Made by a program: the position numbers and the translations under genes. From contig NZ_MUNW01000063.1 of the NCBI RefSeq assembly GCF_002002725.1, forward strand, positions 186,001 through 250,000: DNA of 64,000 bases. Direction: 5' to 3'. The notes under the pieces are model-generated. The model did no database searches. It was given only the letters and a program-made list of their open reading frames with translations, and was not told where the DNA came from. The stretch is from Sinorhizobium sp. A49 (GTDB lineage Bacteria > Pseudomonadota > Alphaproteobacteria > Rhizobiales > Rhizobiaceae). Shown piece by piece: positions 60,916 to 64,000 of this stretch; the stretch's first letter is position 1; every line of letters starts with the position of its first letter.

Positions 60916-63021
60916 CTATTCCACCACGGACATTAGATCGCCACCGAATTGAAACGGCTTCACGCCGGTGGGAACCGAGCGAGCATTGGCCGTCGCCGGG
61001 AAAATTTCAAAGTCGGGCGTGAAAACTGTAAGGATAGAGCGCAGTTCATTGAACGGTCGGCGGTCGCCTTCGAACCGCGCATGACCCTCTGTTTCAAGCT
61101 GTTCAAAGGTCTTTGCACCGACCATCACCTGATCGAGGTCGGATCGGTTGAGTGTGATGGTCAATTCTGCGTCGGACTTGATGAAGCCCTTGATATTGGT
61201 GAGTGTCGCGTTCGACATTTCGACGAGAAACTTTTCATCATTGTCGGGTGTGACCAGATTGATGGTCCAGTGCATCCCCTCGGCCTTGCGGCTGTCCATG
61301 CTGATGCCAAGGAAATCGAGCCACTGCTCGGTCGCCATGGCCCGGACGACGTCAGGGCCATTGGCGTTAGCGGCGATGCCTGCGGCAATACCGGTGCGCA
61401 GTTCGGCGGCCAATTGGAGGTAGGTGTTCCGGAAGCTGGTGCTTTCGTTTTGGTATCCCAGTTGTTCGAAGGCATCGGCCAACAGGTTGCGGGCATCCTG
61501 ATTGGTCGGTTGCGCGAATACCAGCCGCGACAAGATTTCCCCGGATTCCCGGTAACGCCCGGCAGCATTTAGTTCGCGTCCCTTGGCGAGAATGGGCTGT
61601 GCGCCTCCCATCATCTCAACGTAAAGCGGCGCGATGTCCGCTGGCGACAAGGGGTCCAGATTGGCCGGGTTGCCATCCCAGAAGCCCAGGAAGCGGTTGA
61701 TGATAGCGCGGACGTTGTTCTTCACCGCTCCGTGATAGCTGCGCGCAGCCCATTGCCGCTGCAGGCTCTCGGGCACTTCATAGGTGTTGTGCACCTGGTT
61801 GATCGTTACACCCTGGTTGGCAAGATGCAGCGCCTGATTGTTCATGTTGGCATAGAGATCCCGCTGGGCGCGCAGAACTTCCATGATACGGGCATTGCCC
61901 CATCGCGGCCAGCTGTGCGAGGCGAACAGTACTTCCATATCGGCGAAGTTGTAGATTGCCGCGTTGATCTCCTTGGACCAGTTCAACGAATTGCGGACCG
62001 GTGCGCCGCGCAGCGTGTAGATGTTGTGGATGGTCGCGGTGACATTTTCGCCTGCCCAGAAGGCCTTCCATTCAGGGAACCACGTGTTCATCCCTGCCGG
62101 TGCTTCCGTGTCAGGCGTATTCTGGAACACCATCTTCACGCCATCGACCGAAATTTCCTGGAACGGCTGGCTGACGCTGACCGTTGGCGCGATAAGGCCC
62201 GGCGCTCCAGCCGAAACATTCTTGCCGATCGACTGATCGACATGACCATGCGGATTCCGGGCAAGGATGGTCGCATACTGTATCCGGCTGCGACGGCTCA
62301 TGGCGTTGCCCGCGAACACATTTTCCGAGATGGCCTCATGCAGGAAATGTTCAGGTGCGATGATCGGTACACGCCCGCCCCGCACGTCGGCTTCATCGAC
62401 CACGCCACGCACGCCGCCAAAGTGATCGATGTGAGAATGTGAATAGACCACACCCGTGACAGGTCGCTCGCCCAGAGTGTCATTGATGAATTTGAGCGCC
62501 GCGCGCGCCGGTTCCGCGGTGGTCGCTGGGTCGAAGACGATCCAGCCGGTGTTTCCCTTGATGAAGGTGATGTTGGCGAGATCGAAACCACGGACCTGGT
62601 AAATCTTGTCTGGCAGGACCTCATACAGACCGTAGCCCATATTGAGGATGGCCTGGCGCTGCAGCGAAGGATGAATGCTTGGAAAATCCTTGCCCTGCAA
62701 TAGGAATTGGTAGCTTTCCATGTCCCATGCGATATGTCCGGCATCGGCCATGATTTTGGTGAAGGGCGGTGTTTTCAGGAAACCGCGGCGGTGCTCCTCG
62801 AAATCGCGCTCATCTTCGAAAGGCAGCCCCGCCTTCACGCTCTTGCGAAGCTCCAGTGTCGCGGCAGATGCAGGTTTTCCCTGGGGGTGGAAATGCTCCC
62901 CTTTGGCGGCGTTGAGGTCGAGGAGTGGATTGGCAGTCTCGGCGGAGACAGGAGCAGCCAGAAGAAGTGCCATGACCGAGCCCAAAACATAACCAGAACG
63001 TGCAAATTTTGACTGGAACAT
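60916..63021 (-). CDS. Linear primary alkylsulfatase, SdsA1-like, secreted
   Basis: 701 residues with a Sec signal (SGYVLGSVMALLLAAPVSAE). The MBL domain (about 100-400) has the metal motif SHSHIDHFGGVRG, further ligands in NTPDTEAPAGMNTWFPEWKA and SHSWPRWGN; the C-terminal half contains the dimerisation and SCP2-like domains (about 560-700). SdsA1-type enzymes hydrolyse alkyl sulfates such as SDS to alcohol and sulfate. ATG 63021 has AGGAGG 6 bp upstream. No dedicated regulator is adjacent. Confidence 0.93.
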   Translation of the reverse strand: MFQSKFARSGYVLGSVMALLLAAPVSAETANPLLDLNAAKGEHFHPQGKPASAATLELRKSVKAGLPFEDERDFEEHRRGFLKTPPFTKIMADAGHIAWDMESYQFLLQGKDFPSIHPSLQRQAILNMGYGLYEVLPDKIYQVRGFDLANITFIKGNTGWIVFDPATTAEPARAALKFINDTLGERPVTGVVYSHSHIDHFGGVRGVVDEADVRGGRVPIIAPEHFLHEAISENVFAGNAMSRRSRIQYATILARNPHGHVDQSIGKNVSAGAPGLIAPTVSVSQPFQEISVDGVKMVFQNTPDTEAPAGMNTWFPEWKAFWAGENVTATIHNIYTLRGAPVRNSLNWSKEINAAIYNFADMEVLFASHSWPRWGNARIMEVLRAQRDLYANMNNQALHLANQGVTINQVHNTYEVPESLQRQWAARSYHGAVKNNVRAIINRFLGFWDGNPANLDPLSPADIAPLYVEMMGGAQPILAKGRELNAAGRYRESGEILSRLVFAQPTNQDARNLLADAFEQLGYQNESTSFRNTYLQLAAELRTGIAAGIAANANGPDVVRAMATEQWLDFLGISMDSRKAEGMHWTINLVTPDNDEKFLVEMSNATLTNIKGFIKSDAELTITLNRSDLDQVMVGAKTFEQLETEGHARFEGDRRPFNELRSILTVFTPDFEIFPATANARSVPTGVKPFQFGGDLMSVVE

Positions 63022-63105
63022 TACATTCCTCCTGTTGGCGATAGTCACCGCTACGCCCCTCAAAATCGTCCACTGACCTCAAGTCATAACACTACTTCTG
63101 CGTAC

Positions 63106-63772
63106 ATGAGAAGATTCTATTATTCTCGCAGTGCTAAAGACACGTCGTTTCAGAGCCCCCTGCACGCGATCGTGGAGCTTAAAGACCATCAAAAATTCCT
63201 GTTGTTCGGCGATGAAGCGCACTCATTCGGGCTGCACCCCACAAGAACATTGAATTCGAAGCTCGGGATCACCGATAAGGTCGATTTTGTGATGACGATC
63301 CCGTCGAAGGGTACGGGACCAATTGGGGGCGGAGTGGCCACGTCGCACGCTTTCAAGACACGTCTTCAAGTCGAGACAAACGCAGATCTCTTTCAAGCCG
63401 CGACACTGCCCGCGGACGTTGCCGCAATCATCGCGAGTACGGAGATGATCGAGGAGACGCCAGAGCTTTTGAGCTCCTTGTCGAAGGTCCACTACATGCG
63501 CGACACGCTACGCGTTCTCGGTTTTGATATCGGAGGCGGTACCAGTCCGATCATTCCGGTCTTTGTTCGCGTGTCCGATACACTTCTGCAAATGGGCCAA
63601 GAAATGTATGACGAGGGCGTATTCACCACTTCACCTGCTTGCCCTGTTGTAAGGCAATCAGAGGTTCGCTTCCGTTTCATCCTTAACGAGTCAGCAGATT
63701 GATCCGAGTTTGGATGTCCTCGAAAAGCTCGCTCGGAAGTACGGTGTGTTGACGGCCCAAACCGCCGATTGA
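63106..63772 (+). pseudogene. Truncated, frameshifted alpha-oxoamine synthase (KBL/AONS/SPT-like)
   Basis: Only the C-terminal part of a PLP-dependent alpha-oxoamine synthase remains (about 200 of 400 residues): FGDEAHSFGLHP, a lysine region TIPSKGTGPIGGGVATSH, and VRQSEVRFRFILNES. Around 63690 the frame breaks; a +1 frame carries the natural end (QQIDPSLDVLEKLARKYGVL) to the stop at 63770-63772. The N-terminal half and the first PLP residues are absent upstream. A non-functional relic, perhaps of a 2-amino-3-ketobutyrate ligase, aminooxononanoate synthase or serine palmitoyltransferase relative. GC is lower here than in the rest of the window. Confidence 0.78.
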
Positions 63773-64000
63773 CTGAAAGCCATCGACATCCAATGTTTAA
63801 AGCGTCGGACAAGGCTTAGAACGAGCCCTGTCCGTAGTTTGTGCAGTCCTGGGCTTTCTTGTCGCTGGGGCGTGAAGCGTCGGCGATGCTATGGCAGTCA
63901 GGCGGGGCGCTTCAGCCGATTGAACATAGCAGTTCATGCCAATGCAATGGTGAAAATCACGGCAGCGTTTTGCAGAGACATGAGATAAAATGAAAAACCC
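63773..64000. other. Right edge without a gene
   Basis: About 230 bp of lower-GC sequence up to the window end. No frame, repeat or RNA gene that I can support. Confidence 0.4.

Noticed and set aside
1-64000. tRNA, rRNA, CRISPR array, prophage or complete insertion sequence
   Set aside because: Looked for on both strands; no cloverleaf with CCA-like end, no regularly spaced repeats, no integrase, transposase or phage structural gene recognised.

Overview
The window looks like chromosomal DNA of a Rhizobiaceae alphaproteobacterium (Sinorhizobium/Ensifer/Rhizobium type). The evidence is high GC with strong third-position GC bias, a complete betI-betC-betB-betA choline-O-sulfate/choline-to-betaine operon interrupted by a RIME-like rhizobial repeat, a ChoX-type choline-binding protein, a Rhizobium etli-type metal-binding asparaginase, a 2-Cys OhrR/Ohr pair, and a plant-type APS reductase (CysH) with CysD/CysN. 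No rRNA, tRNA, CRISPR array, phage or intact insertion sequence was seen. Coding density is high and most genes are metabolic, transport, detoxification or regulatory.

Layout. 0-6.6 kb: LysE exporter and divergent WYL regulator, an ADPRibase-Mn-like phosphoesterase, Fe superoxide dismutase, a small exported protein, a class IV aminotransferase, a zinc alcohol dehydrogenase and a tyrosine-phosphatase-like protein. 6.7-8.2 kb: haloacid dehalogenase and trans-aconitate methyltransferase. 8.2-16.2 kb: two LysR regulators with three MFS exporters, an aldo/keto reductase, WrbA and an odd metallo-beta-lactamase-fold protein (wrbA-MFS-MBL is an overlapping operon). 16.2-25.6 kb: a small DUF protein, a HerA-like ATPase, YjdM, Ohr/OhrR, a Tat-signal L,D-transpeptidase, a PAS-GAF-GGDEF-EAL protein, and a PepSY membrane protein with a DUF2946 protein. 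25.7-37.5 kb: two glutathione transferases, LysR and DeoR regulators, a bestrophin, a DUF4198 metal-associated protein, asparaginase, Nudix, quinone oxidoreductase and an alpha/beta hydrolase.

37.5-48.9 kb is the osmoprotectant region. An orphan choX faces a BetI-like regulator, followed by an EAL-CBS-GGDEF protein with a Pho-box-like promoter, a TetR-controlled membrane-protein pair, hdeD, and then betICBA. BetC makes choline from choline sulfate, BetA oxidises it to betaine aldehyde and BetB to glycine betaine. 48.9-54 kb holds an ECF41-type sigma factor with a readable self-promoter, a flavodoxin-like protein, two small exported/membrane proteins and a chemoreceptor. 54-57.5 kb is the sulfate activation and reduction operon cysHDN. 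57.6-64 kb becomes looser: small ORFs, a bile-acid:sodium symporter-family protein, a secreted alkylsulfatase, and a frameshifted, 5'-truncated alpha-oxoamine synthase relic at the right edge.

I found no obviously new multi-gene system. The most useful leads are regulatory and small-gene observations: the ECF41 promoter with a truncated leader cistron, the Pho box in front of a c-di-GMP gene, two BetI-type circuits with an orphan choline-binding protein, clean operators for several local regulators, a metal-site-deficient MBL protein in an operon, and several short genes with strong ribosome-binding sites.
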